64,000 bases of DNA from Parietaria judaica (taxonomy: Eukaryota > Streptophyta > Magnoliopsida > Rosales > Urticaceae), in the NCBI GenBank assembly GCA_954871525.1, contig OX940866.1:16081001-16145000 (forward strand), in the 5' to 3' direction. Below, in pieces: positions 22,961-34,105 of the stretch. The notes below the pieces were generated by a model that worked only from the letters and a program-made list of their open reading frames with translations, was not told the origin of the DNA and made no database searches. The stretch's first letter is position 1; each line of letters starts with the position of its first letter. The translations under genes and the position numbers were made by a program.

Positions 22961-25253
22961 GAAACGATGTCGAGGAACCAATCCAACGACCCCGATGGCG
23001 GCGATGATGATGATGATGAGAACGATGATGCGGAGGACCCGAACTACGATCAAGGCGAGGAGGAGGAAGTCGAAGAAGTTGAGGAAGTTTTACCAGCACC
23101 GCGAGCTGGACGTGGACGTGGACGTGGTGAACAACGCTTAGTTCCGGGGGTGGGCGGTCTGCCCCCCCCCCCCCCCCCCCCCCACATCCGTCGGCGAGGA
23201 AGCGAAAGAAATTAACGGGAGCGGTTTGGCAGCACGACTTCCTACCCGAGTACAGATACAACTACGAGACCGGCTTCGAAGATAGGTTCGGGATTTGCCG
23301 ACATTACGGGAAGGAATTTCCGGCCCATCCAAAGAACAACGGCAACAGTCGCCTAGAACAACACACCAAGACATGCAAAAAGAAAAAGTGGGCGGAAGAG
23401 GTAAGTCGCTTACCCGATGATGTATATAGAATGATTATTGCTCAGTGGACTATACGCGATGGTTTGCCTATATCGGCGCCCGAGGGAGAAGGTTTTAACG
23501 AAATGATGATGAAGTTGGCGCCGATAAACTATAGGGAAATCTCTTATTATATAAACCACGAGACCATAATCAAATTTTATAACTAGCAAAGGGAGGCTTT
23601 ACACGAAATGTTCCAACAATCTTCTTACAAAGTGTCTTTAACGTCGGATTGTTGGAAAGGTCATGCCAATGATGATTATATTACGGTCGTAGCTCATTTT
23701 ATTAACTATCATTGACATATAGAAAAGCGTATCATAGGTTTTAAGCCGATGAGGGTTAGGCACACAACAGTAAACCTAGCCGAGGCTATATTAGAAGTTT
23801 TGTCGGATTGGAACCTTTCGGATAGAGTAGTTTCCATTACGTTAGATAACGCTAGTGCCCACGCCAATGCCATAGAAATAATGAAGGAAAGTTTGACCAA
23901 TTTTAGGGAGAATTATTTTCATCAAAGGTGTGCATGTCATATTATAAACTTGATAGTTCAATCTGGTATTAGCGTTATTTCCGATAGTATCGCCAAAATT
24001 AGGAACACGATTTTATATATACGATCATCTACTATGCGTACAATTTCTTGGGAAGATTATTGCAGGGCTCACGGTTACCAGGTCAGAACGTTTAAACCGG
24101 ATATGCGGATCCACTTGAACTCGACTTACATGATGTTGGATGCTGTCATACCATACAAGGAGCTTCTTATAAACTGGATCAACATCCCGGAGCACGATGA
24201 CCGCGAAGACCTCACTCCGGACGATTGGCTAACCGCTATGCAATTCCAGGCTTTTCTTCACCTTTTTAATCAAATTACTATTGATTTATCTCATGTTTAC
24301 TCCCCCACGTCTCAGAGAGTTTTGCCCGCTATTTTCGATATACTTTGTCATTTTGAAAACGCAAAACGTAATACTTTATTTTACCGATATACTGACCCCG
24401 ATGATTGCAAAGTTCGAGTATTATTGGGGTTCTGATAAGCTCCCATTTTTATATTGCGCCGCTGTAATCGTGGATCCGACACTTAAGTTTTCCAAATTGC
24501 AGGATGTCTTACATGCCATGCAAGCTATGACGGGGGAGCCCTATATAATGCACAATTAATTCGATGCGGATCAGAAGATGAAGGCCCTTTACCGAGAGTA
24601 AGAGCAAAAATATAACGACTTGGAAGATCAGATGGAGGAAACGAATCCTCAACAACAAACTCAGGTAATTTTTTTAACTTTATTTCTTAAGATTAATTTT
24701 TTTAATTTCCTAAAATTACTCTAAATGTGAATATTTTTTGTTCAATATAGGGCGGACGCGGGGCCGGTGGTTCACCATACGTGTACAATCACCGGTTATT
24801 CTACAACCTTACGGCTATTGGGCGCGGCGGCAATACGGCATCGTCTTCTTCACCGGGTTCACAAGGAAGTGGTAATTCGGGATCTCGTGTTCTTGGTCGA
24901 CATCAACGACGCAACACCGTCGACGGTACGCCCGATTCTGCAACCTTCCTCCGACACCTTGCCCTAACGAAGGCCTCGACATCCTTCAATGGTGGCATGC
25001 AAATCGATCAGAGTATCCGGTTTTATCCTTGTTGGCTCGTGACATTCTCACAATCCCGGTCTCAACGGTATCATCGGAGGCGGCATTCTCAATGGCCGGA
25101 AGGATGTTAGAGACTCGCTGCAAGTCTACGAGGTCATTAATGGTCGAGATCCTTATGCTTTCGAGAGATTGGATTATGGCCAACAAGCGACAACAAGAAA
25201 ACGATATGTTCGACCGAGAATTGACGAATTACTTTTCACATATTCAAATGTAA
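22961..25253 (+). pseudogene. hAT transposase body (BED, DDE, dimerisation regions)
   Basis: Starts after a T-rich acceptor (22960). An acidic stretch is followed by a BED-type zinc finger at about 23215-23380, in which one zinc Cys appears as Tyr (GICRHYGKEF). The catalytic region follows: LTSDCWKG, then SLSDRVVSITLDNASAHAN-type sequence, with both Asp residues present. A KFEYYWG block follows. After an intron (24665-24750) comes the C-terminal dimerisation domain (LTIPVSTVSSEAAFSMAGR with the catalytic Glu), ending at 25253. Lesions: TAG at 23584-23586 and TGA at 23713-23715, both where Trp is expected; a shift near 24395; further stops before 24664; and a 22-C run at 23162. It is a dead cut-and-paste transposase of the RICESLEEPER/Ac type. 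Confidence 0.8.
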
Positions 25254-25710
25254 TTCGTTTTCAATTGTTCGTTTTCTTATTGTACTTTGAATTTGTAACT
25301 TCATTTGTCTTTCGACATTTGGTTGTATTTGTACTTTCCCGTATCCGACCTTCGAGTTTGTTGAATAAAAAACGCATATTTACTTTCTTTTGTTGTTGTA
25401 TATTTTTATTTATTTCATATTTATTTTTAAATATTTAAAACACACAAAATAATTTAAGAATTTAAACATTTATTTTTTTCAAAACCGAACTTAAGTACCA
25501 AAATGTTAGATTTGAACAATTAAACTAAATTAGGGACTAAACAATAAATAAAACAAATTTAATTAAAAAAAATTAAATACCCGGATCCGGATCAGTCTGG
25601 GTTTTTTTTTTCCTGGACCCCGACTGATCCGTATCCGGGTTATTTTTTTATAAAAAAAAATAATAAACCCGGATGGGTTTTCGGGTTGGATTTTTGGGAC
25701 TTTTTATAAG

Positions 25711-26444
25711 GACAACTCCAATCACAAATATTAAGGTGGTGTTAAAACTCCTTAGCACTTTTTTTTCCATTTCCAACTATAACACCAAAAAGAATATTTT
25801 TTATTATTATATTATTGGAATCAAATATTCTCTTAATTAAATGTTTTGAAAACTATTAAATCTTATATTTAATTATTTTTCCGTGAAATAATAATCCTGA
25901 TCATTAAATCATTATTTAAAGTCATAATGTTATTTAGAACTATATTATTAGTTTTAGTTTCTATGTGTTAGTTGGTGTGTTTAATTTTAAATTTGTAATC
26001 TATTAGATAGTATTCTAAAAAACCGACCACCCATCAATTATCGGAATACTCATAAAATTTAATTTATAAAATCAGATAAAGCATATTATCGTAAAAATAT
26101 TATGATACTTTTATTTTGGATAAAAAATTACACATATTTTTAATAACAGTGTAAAGTTTTAAACTTTTTTAATCTGATACAAATAATATAAAAAGAAAAC
26201 TATTTTGAAATTAAAAGAATAATCAAAATTAATAAAAAGTAAAGATTAATATTAAAAAATAATTGGAGTCCAAAAACTGAGTGCCATATGCTGGTCTAAG
26301 TCGTTTTTACTTTTTAAAGCGTCTGAATCTATGGATTTGTGGGGATTATCGTTGTCTTTCACAATGACTAGCACTTATCTGTATAGTATAATGGTTACAC
26401 TGTAATTTGTGGGTTTCGAAATTCAATTCACGTAGCTTTTGGAT

Positions 26445-26502
<58 letters not shown>

Positions 26503-26537
26503 TATACATACTCTTTCCCTAGTGTACATGTGTAGTG
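25711..26537. other. AT-rich intergenic DNA
   Basis: No gene. A (CT)n(TA)n microsatellite spans about 26444-26500. Just before it, 26365-26430 has weak tRNA/SINE-like boxes (GTATAGTATAATGGTTA, then GGGTTTCGAAATTC), too degraded to call. Confidence 0.5.
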
Positions 26538-26545
26538 TCTGTAAC

Positions 26546-27330
26546 CAGGGGCGGACCCAGGAAATGTCATCGGGGTGACGATGACGAACAATAAATAAAG
26601 ATCAATACAATAGACTTTAAAAATATCGAATATAATTCGGTCTTTAAACAAAATTAGAGACAATTTCCGGCCAAATCAAATAGCAAACCAAAGAATTTAT
26701 AGCGGCAAATCAGATAGTGAACCAGATAATTTTCCGGCCGAATCAAATAGCTAACCAAAGAATTTACAGCGGCAAATCAGAGAGCTTTCCGGCACAAATC
26801 ATAAAGTTTCCGGCGAGACACAAGGCGCGGATAAGAGGATATCCGGCGAGTAATGAATAACGACGAACAAGGATTTCTGACAAATAGAAAAACAGAAAAC
26901 GTGAGTGACGGGGTATGGAGGTTATGAACTTACACGATGCAAAGAAGTTGTGATGGAGGATTGGATAGGATCAGAGTAACCGTTAAGTGAGGATTGATGG
27001 GATAGAGAAAAAGTCTAGACTCATGTTTCTATTATTTTTAATTAACATATTAAAATATAAAACTTTAATATGAAAAGTCTATTGACTAGGACAAGTTAGG
27101 GTGATTTACAGAGTCAATATTACTGACAATGACATGAATAAGAGAGAGAGAAATCGTTTGAAAAGTCGATTGAAGAGGAGGACGTGGGAGGGGGTGGCAG
27201 GTTTAGCAGAGAGAAAAAAAAATTATTCCCTTTTGATAATTTTTTAATTAAATTACTAGTACAAATCTTTTTTCCCTTAAATGATGGGGGTGACATCAGC
27301 CACCTGCATCAACACGTGGGTCCGCCCCTG
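26546..27330. mobile_element. hAT MITE with 8-bp TSD
   Basis: The left end CAGGGGCGGACCCAG is inverted at the right end as GTGGGTCCGCCCCTG. Perfect 8-bp TCTGTAAC duplications lie at 26538-26545 and 27331-27338. 785 bp, non-coding, with repeated AATCAAATAGC-type blocks near the left side. Confidence 0.9.
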
Positions 27331-27338
27331 TCTGTAAC

Positions 27339-28950
27339 ATACTTTTTTACTAGTACAAATGTTATTAAAAAGGTGTAGATTTAGGATATTTGTGAGGAAA
27401 GTTTTGATTTATTTTAGTGATCAGTGTTATTCCCTTCTTTTGTTTTGTTTTTCGTATTGACGTTGTAGAAAATTCGTTGTCTATTAAAATATTATGAATT
27501 AATTGACACAATAGTAAAATCGTCAATACAATTTCGAACTTGGGTTTGAAAAAAAATTCAAGTTCTCCTCTAATTAGACGCGATTTTGATATCGTACCAA
27601 CCAACTACATAGAATCTTAATATTTCATAGAAAATAAAGTTTATGCAACAAACAAAATATCAAGGAAAAAAATGCAACAAAATAAGTACAAGGGGAAAAA
27701 TGGAACTCCGTTTGGAAGGAACGTGGAAGAGTGGTCTAAAAACCTATTGTTTATATTATTATTATATATAATATTTTAGGTTATATATAGATAGCACACA
27801 TGAACTTATCTGTATTTACTCTGTATCTACTGTTGTCAACCGTCAAGTTGGTCCATTGAAAGAATAATGAACCAGGTTAACCCCGTCAAGAAAGGGACAA
27901 AAATAATGCTGAATGAAACAATCGCCTTACAATTCAAGAAGATCTGATTTTCTTTAGTCAATTTTTATGGCATGAGGACATAAAGAAACGATCGTGATCT
28001 TCTCTACAATAAAGTGTATTTGGTGTTTTAAGTTCTCGAATACATAGTACGATTCGGACAAAATTGAATGGGAATTGCATGATTACATAATGCCATTTTA
28101 TTAAGTTTTCCAAACATAACATCACTTCTAAACAACAACTTCTCCTATTAATTAAAAAAAAAAATATAGCGCATGGCTTGCGTTACAAGGTGTAGAAATT
28201 GATTACTACAAACTAAATGCCTAATTAATATTATATTTGGTCTTAGTTGCTTCAACTATGGTAATCTACAATATCTAAACATTAATAATTTCCGTATTTT
28301 ATTTGAAAGACCGTGCCTAAGAAGAAAGGGACGTGCTAAATTAAAATCTATTTTATTCTTTCTTCAAAACAGAGCTTTGCATTTTATTTATTAAACAAAT
28401 ACTCTTTGAAAAAACCATCTCCACCTAAAAGGGCCAAAGAAACAGATATTTTACAAATATTTTTAAAAGAACGACCGTTTAACTAATACATTTTAGCATT
28501 AGTCATACAACTATTAAGTTTAAAAGATCAATTCAAATGGTGACATTATAATCCTAAACAGTCATTAAGTATGCGCCTTTATTTTTGCATGAAATTATGT
28601 CGCTTGTAGTCCATCATGTTCCAAAAAAGTGTCATTAACTTATTTTGAGCTCAGCTCATTACCTTATTCTATATTCAAACTTTAAATAGTGGATTTTGAG
28701 TAAATTGTTTGTTCTTTTCTTATATCTCATACATAAAAATACATCGAAATCAATGGAACACTTAGTTAATATTAAACAAAAGGTATGGAAATTTTTAGTG
28801 CACGACATTCCTTTCATTTAATGTTGTTTTAAATTATAAACAAATTTGGAACTATTTACAAAACCATCAAAAAAATGTTGCTCAATTAGTAAAACAAAGA
28901 AAAAAAATATTATAAGAGTTACTACCCGCTAAATAAATAAAGAAAAATAA
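27339..28950. other. AT-rich intergenic DNA
   Basis: I see no gene, no long repeat and no element ends in this stretch. Confidence 0.5.
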
Positions 28951-28954
28951 GGAT

Positions 28955-29342
28955 AAGTGCGGTTAAGTACTCAAATATTTTGAAATTAGTCTGGTTTATT
29001 CCTAGGTTTTCAATTGAGCGGCTAAGTTCTTAAAGACTCGAAATTTGAATCTTCGAGATTTTTCGTCACATTGTCCTCTGTTAATGCTAAAGTCATCTCC
29101 ATGTGTAAACTGCAATTTTTCACATTTATTTTAACAATTAAAACCCTAAAAACTTCTCTTCTATCCATGGTGAAAAATTCCAACCCTACATGTGAAGCTG
29201 AGTTAACATTGACTGATGATAATGTGACGGAAAATCTAAAAATCAAATTTTAAATATTTGAGAGCTTAAGCCACGCAATTGAAAGCTTGTGAATACACCC
29301 CACTAATTTCAAAAACTATAGGAATTTTAGCCGCAATTAAGG
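28955..29342. mobile_element. Imperfect fold-back, MULE-like
   Basis: The arms pair around 29060 (GATTTTTCGTCACATTGTCC) and 29210-29240 (its diverged inverse). The outer ends contain GTGCGGTTAAG and CCGCAATTAAGG, resembling the GCGG...TTAA ends of the other fold-back elements. No target duplication was confirmed and the limits are approximate. The opposed ORFs here are products of the palindrome. Confidence 0.45.
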
Positions 29343-29585
29343 TCTGAAAAACAGCATATCATATAGACCCAATGGCCTCTGACATGTCCAATATGTTTAT
29401 TAGTAATGTTTAAAAAACACAGGTCCAGTGCAATTTAAAAACAAATTCTTTCCATGGAGAAATATATGAGGTCAATCCAATCCAATACATTCACGAACAT
29501 TGATCACCAATAAATAAACAAAAACTTTACGGCACACGTTTTATAATTTTTATATTAAAAATAGTTTATACTGTGAGAAGAGAAG

Positions 29586-30166
29586 CAAGGGCGGAGCCAG
29601 AACTTTAACTAAGAGGGGCGAAAATTAATAAATCATAAATAAGGAAATAAAACGACACATTGAAACTACTATTATGCATTGCATTATAACTCTTTTTTTT
29701 TATGAACTTTTGATTTATGAAAATAATTCATTAGGATCTCTATATGATTAGAATTCTCATAAATTTCCAAATAAAATGAGACATTGAAACTACTATTATA
29801 CATTGCATTACAACATTTTTTTTATGAACTTTTGATTTATGAAAATAATTCATTAGGATCTCTATATGATTGGAATTCTCATAAGTTTCAAAATAAAACG
29901 AGACATTGAAACTACTATTATTCAAAAAAAAATTGTAATAAAAAAACTGTTGTTAAAAAAAATAAAAAATATGTAGAGATTATGAATTGAACCTAAGGCT
30001 ATAACTTGGAGGAGAAACAAGACTAAACTACACTATAGTGACATTTAGTCTACAAATTCTATGTTTATTATTTATATAATAATATGAATACATTAAAATA
30101 AAAACTAACGAGCTCAGACCAAGTGGGGGCGGCCGCCCCCGCTCCGCCCCCTTGGCTCCGCACGTG
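29586..30166. mobile_element. hAT MITE with internal tandem repeat
   Basis: The left end CAAGGGCGGAGCCA and the right end TGGCTCCGCACGTG are inverted, bounded by 8-bp AAGAGAAG at 29578-29585 and 30167-30174. Inside, a block of about 120-130 bp starting with GACATTGAAACTACTATTAT is repeated at about 29655, 29782 and (partially) 29902. Confidence 0.8.
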
Positions 30167-30174
30167 AAGAGAAG

Positions 30175-30568
30175 AAATTGATTCCGAAAAAAAAAAAAAA
30201 AAAAGAGGGTTAAATCCCAATGCATATCAATTCTCAATTGACTAAAATATGCACATGCGATTCTCTCGTCCCGGCAGATGTCCAAACTCCAAACCTAGAA
30301 TTGTTAAAGAAGATAGACACGTATCTCATTTTATAAACAATTAAAAAAAATACACGTTAAATGTTGCATGCAATAGACATTCAGGTTATTTTGCTAAAAA
30401 GAAAAAAGATTAAAACAAACCAAAACCTAGCATAGCCATAGGGTTAGGGGTTTCTATACCCACTCGCGAGCGTAACGACTGACCTGACACTGAGAGGTGT
30501 AGTAATATAATTTCATTTTAAATATTTTATTTGTTATTCGCCAAGACCCTTCCCATTCCCATGTTCCC
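30175..30568. other. Presumed upstream region of the split gene
   Basis: No coding sequence. It leads into the TATA box at about 30570 and contains a poly-A run near 30186. Confidence 0.4.
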
Positions 30569-30569
30569 T

Positions 30570-30579
30570 CTATATAATA
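30570..30579 (+). promoter_or_regulatory. Predicted TATA box of the split membrane-protein gene
   Basis: CTATATAATA in a C/T-rich context (CCCATGTTCCCTC just upstream). With the 417-bp MITE removed it lies about 155 bp before the ATG at 31144, a normal plant spacing. Confidence 0.5.
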
Positions 30580-30680
30580 CAGTCCTGTGATCCGTGTGAA
30601 TCACACTGTTCACATCTTCTATTCTCGATTTCTTAAACGAACAAGAACAATAGTAAGTTAGGTTCATTTTTTGTTCACAC

Positions 30681-31097
30681 CAGGGCCGGCCCAACCTTTG
30701 GGTGAGTTGGGCGGTCGCCCAAAGCCTCGGTTTATAAAAAGGTCCCTTTAAGAGTAGTTTATTAATACGTATATATAATTAAAGCCTTGATTGCAAAACG
30801 TTACTTAGTGCAGTAGCTCCTGCAATACTGTTATAAATTTAAAGCCTGAGTCAGCTCTTTTAGTTACCATTGCATAGTTCATGCAATAACATACTAGAAC
30901 AAATGAGTCATAGATGTTTATAAATTACTGCATAACTCTTGCAGTACTGAACAATTACTGCCATACATATTAGGTCTTTGTCATTGCATCTCTATTGAAA
31001 TATTGTGTAGCTCCTGCAATACCGTATTACAGGCCCCTCAAAAAAGCTGTATATTAATAATTCGCCCAAGGCCCCAAAAAGAGTTGGGCCGGCCTTG
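30681..31097. mobile_element. hAT MITE inserted in a 5' leader
   Basis: The left end CAGGGCCGGCCCAAC is inverted at the right end as GTTGGGCCGGCCTTG. Perfect 8-bp GTTCACAC duplications lie at 30673-30680 and 31098-31105. It lies between the TATA box and the start codon of the split gene. Internally a short GCTCCTGCAATAC-type block recurs several times. Confidence 0.9.
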
Positions 31098-31143
31098 GTT
31101 CACACTATTCTTAGGATGATGAAGCCGCTCCAGTACGGTCATC

Positions 31144-31564
31144 ATGAAGCCGCTCCTTTCCATGTTCAAGCTGACCAACCGTGTTGGTGTTCTCTACATC
31201 AGCCTGTCTTTCGCAATTTTGAACCTCTTGAACGAGAAACCAAATTCTCCGCCGTGTTGCTGTCCTATCGCCTCCGACGCCTCCAACTCCTCTCCGACTT
31301 CGGCTTCCCCACCTTCAGTTACTCCAATGGATCTCCTGAGAGGTTATATCATGACGCCCTGTGCTGCGATGACGATCATTTTCAGTGCATCACTGCTCTT
31401 CCTTCAGCTATTGGCGCTCTTTAAAGAAGTCCATACGGTAACCATTTTGACTGTTGTGCTAAAAAAAATGTTAGCATGGGCAACTCTTACCATGACTCTC
31501 ACCGTTATATCCCTGGTAGCTGCCGTTGCCCCCTCGGTTACGGTAACGTGTGGCGTATTGTTTT
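31144..31564 (+). pseudogene. Split membrane-protein gene, 5' part
   Basis: About 140 open codons from ATG 31144 up to the Copia insertion at 31565. The product has hydrophobic segments at about residues 12-28 (VGVLYISLSFAILNLL), 70-95 and 98-140, so it is probably a small integral membrane protein; the family is not recognised. A Ser/Pro-rich loop lies near residues 38-62. Reading across the insert, with one target-site copy removed, continues in frame at 48377. ATGs at 31116 and 31119 lie in another frame because of a 25-bp tandem duplication, so the start is uncertain. As it stands the ORF ends with a few LTR-encoded residues. Confidence 0.6.
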
Positions 31565-33199
31565 TGTTGGGAATCACGTCTCGGATTCCTTGAAAATTAT
31601 CACGAATTGAACCTCCTGACCGTCCGGGTAACATTTAAAAATTAATTTAAAGCGGAATAACTTGTTATCCGTCCAACGGTCCGGATATCGGATAATAACC
31701 ATTTCACAAGATCTGATAAATATTATGTAATTTAATATTCATATATCATTATTAATAATCTAGTCATAATAGGAAATAAATAGAAAGCAGTAAATGGTTG
31801 CATTTATTAACCCAATGCATAAGGCCGTACCTCTATTGACGACTTCCAGCTGCGCGTTCTGAATCGGGCAGGGCTCCGCCGGTGCTGAGGGAAACTCTCG
31901 TGATCTTCCGGGATATTCTCCTGGAATCCTCGTACCAAAGCGTGGGGTTCGCCGGCAAGACTCCGTCGCAAAATTTTCACTGATGGTTCTTTTTTAAGCT
32001 TCTGGAGAAATAGTCTCCTAAGCCGAACCAGAAACAAGAGATCAGAGAGAAAATTCGCAGACCCTGAGGGAGAGGGAGAGTTCGAATTTTTCTCTGGGGA
32101 AAGGTGTGAAAAATGTGTAGAATGAGCCTCCTATTTATAGGCTCAAACCGTAACCGAATTGGAGAATTTCCCTCCCTAATTTTCGAATTTCATTAATTAA
32201 ATATAATTAATTATCTTAATCCAATGGTCCAGATTTAATCTCATCTAAATCCAATGGATATAACTAATTAGGGATTTAATTAAATAAGAAAGATTTGGAT
32301 AAATAAAATAAAAAAAACAATCTTATCTTCTTATCTTTATAAAATTCGAATTATCCTATATATTTATAATAAAATTCGAATTATCATTATCTAGATCCAA
32401 CGGTTGAGATAAATCTTTAAACCGATCTAATGGATCAAATTAGTTTATGATAAAATCAAATATAAAAAGATTTATTAAAAAACAATTTCGAATTTATCCA
32501 TAAACTATAATTCGAATATATATATAAATATATATAATTAATTAATTTTCAATCCGACGGTAAAGATTAAATCTTAGACCGATCTAACGGATATAATTAA
32601 TTAACCAAAATTCGAAAAATGAAACTTGGTCACCAAGTTATTAATTTCGAATTTATCAATATCCTAATCCAACGGTTGATATTAAATCATAACCGATCCA
32701 ATGGATAATATTGATTTTAGGGATTTGCTAAAATACCAAAACATTTGGTACTTATGCCGCAAATATGGAAAGACCAAATCATGTTATTCGAATTGGCTAG
32801 GGTTTCATACCATGAAACCCTAATTCGAATTTACACATATAAATATATATATAAATATATATTTTTATTTATTAATATAAATCTATTAATTATTAATTAA
32901 TTATTAATAAGATATTAATAATTAAATCCAAGTAATTAAATTATATTAATATTTCCTGATCTCAATATCATACATTAAAATGTTATGGTGCCACACCATC
33001 ATTTAAATTCGTGACATGTGATTTAATTTCAAAGTTTATCGAACCGATCATAAACTTAGAAAATCCATAAATCACTAACCGTAAGTCGAAATGACTCGGT
33101 TCAAAAAGCAAATTTGCTTAGAATTTAATTTCCAACAACATGGTGCTGATAGAAAATCTAAATTCTAACTTTCTTTTATCAGTTAATTTCGTGTACCAA
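31565..33199 (-). mobile_element. Copia copy M, 3' LTR, distal part
   Basis: Reverse complement of the LTR end: begins TGTTGGGAATCACG (inverse of ...GATTCCCAACA) and runs to ...GTGTACCAAAA. Includes the inverted LTR promoter (TATTTATA, 32132-32139). It is interrupted here by copy P; the rest of this LTR resumes at 41708. The outer flank GTTTT (31560-31564) pairs with ATTTT at 48372-48376. Confidence 0.85.
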
Positions 33200-34105
33200 A
33201 ACCCTAGGGTATTTGACTTTATCCCTAATTGATTTGATCCATTGGATTGGTTTAAGATTTATTTTTAACCATTGGATCTAGATAATCATCATCAAATTCG
33301 AATTTAAATATATATATATATATAATATAATTCGAATATTTATAATATGATGATAAGATTAAATTTTTGATCTTATCTTGTATTATTATTTAATTAAATC
33401 CCTGATTAATTATATCCATTGGATTTAGATAAGATTGAATTTGGACCATTGGATTGAAATAATTAATTATATTTAATTAATAGAATTCGAATAATGGGAG
33501 GGAAAATCTCCAATTCGGTTACGGTTTGAGCCTATAAATAGGAGGCTCATTCTACACATTTTTCACACCTTTCCCCAGAGAAAAATTCGAACTCTCCCTC
33601 TTCCTCAGGGTCTGCGAATTTTCTCTCTGATCTCTCTTTTGTGGTTCGGTTTAGGAGACTATTTCTCCGGAAACTTAAAAAGAACCATCAGTTAAAATTT
33701 TGCGACGGAGTCCTGCCGGCGAAGCCCACGCTTCGGTACGAGGATTCCAGGAGAATATCCCGGAAGATCACGGGAGTTTCCCTCAGCACTGGCGGAGCCC
33801 TGCCCGATTCAGAACGCACAGCCGGAAGTCGTCAATTGAGGTACGGCCTTATGCATTGGGTTAATAAATGCAACCATTTACTGCTTTCTATTTATTTCCT
33901 ATTATGACTAGATTATTAATAATGATTTATGAATATTAAATTACATAATATTTATCAAATCTTGGGATATGGATATTATCCGATATTCGGACCGTTGTAC
34001 GGATAACAAGTTTTCCGCTTTAAAATAATTTTTAAATGTTACCCGGACGGTCCGGAGGTACAATTCGTGATAATTTTCAAGAAATCCGAGACGTGATTCC
34101 CAACA
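33200..34105 (+). mobile_element. Copia copy P, truncated 5' LTR
   Basis: Matches the last ~905 bp of the 3' LTR (40804-41707), with roughly ten differences by eye. The first ~1.83 kb are deleted, and the junction sits on a shared AAAA. The TATA box is TATAAATA at 33533-33540. It ends ...GATTCCCAACA. Confidence 0.85.

Larger units (their letters stand above)
18192..25702 (+). mobile_element. hAT transposon, 7.5 kb, inactive
   Basis: The left end reads TAATCCCCAAAATGCC and the right end is the inverse of AAGTCCCAAAAATCC. Flanks are CTTATAAG (18184-18191) and TTTATAAG (25703-25710), an 8-bp target duplication with one mismatch, as expected for hAT. Clusters of CCGGATCCGG-type palindromes lie just inside both ends (18243-18310 and 25578-25680) and probably are sub-terminal transposase sites. 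A TATA box (18533-18540) precedes the transposase gene. An LTR-retroelement fragment is nested in the first intron. Confidence 0.8.

Noticed and set aside
26365..26435. Possible tRNA gene or SINE
   Set aside because: It has weak A- and B-box-like words, but no acceptor stem or anticodon arm that pairs, and no defined ends.
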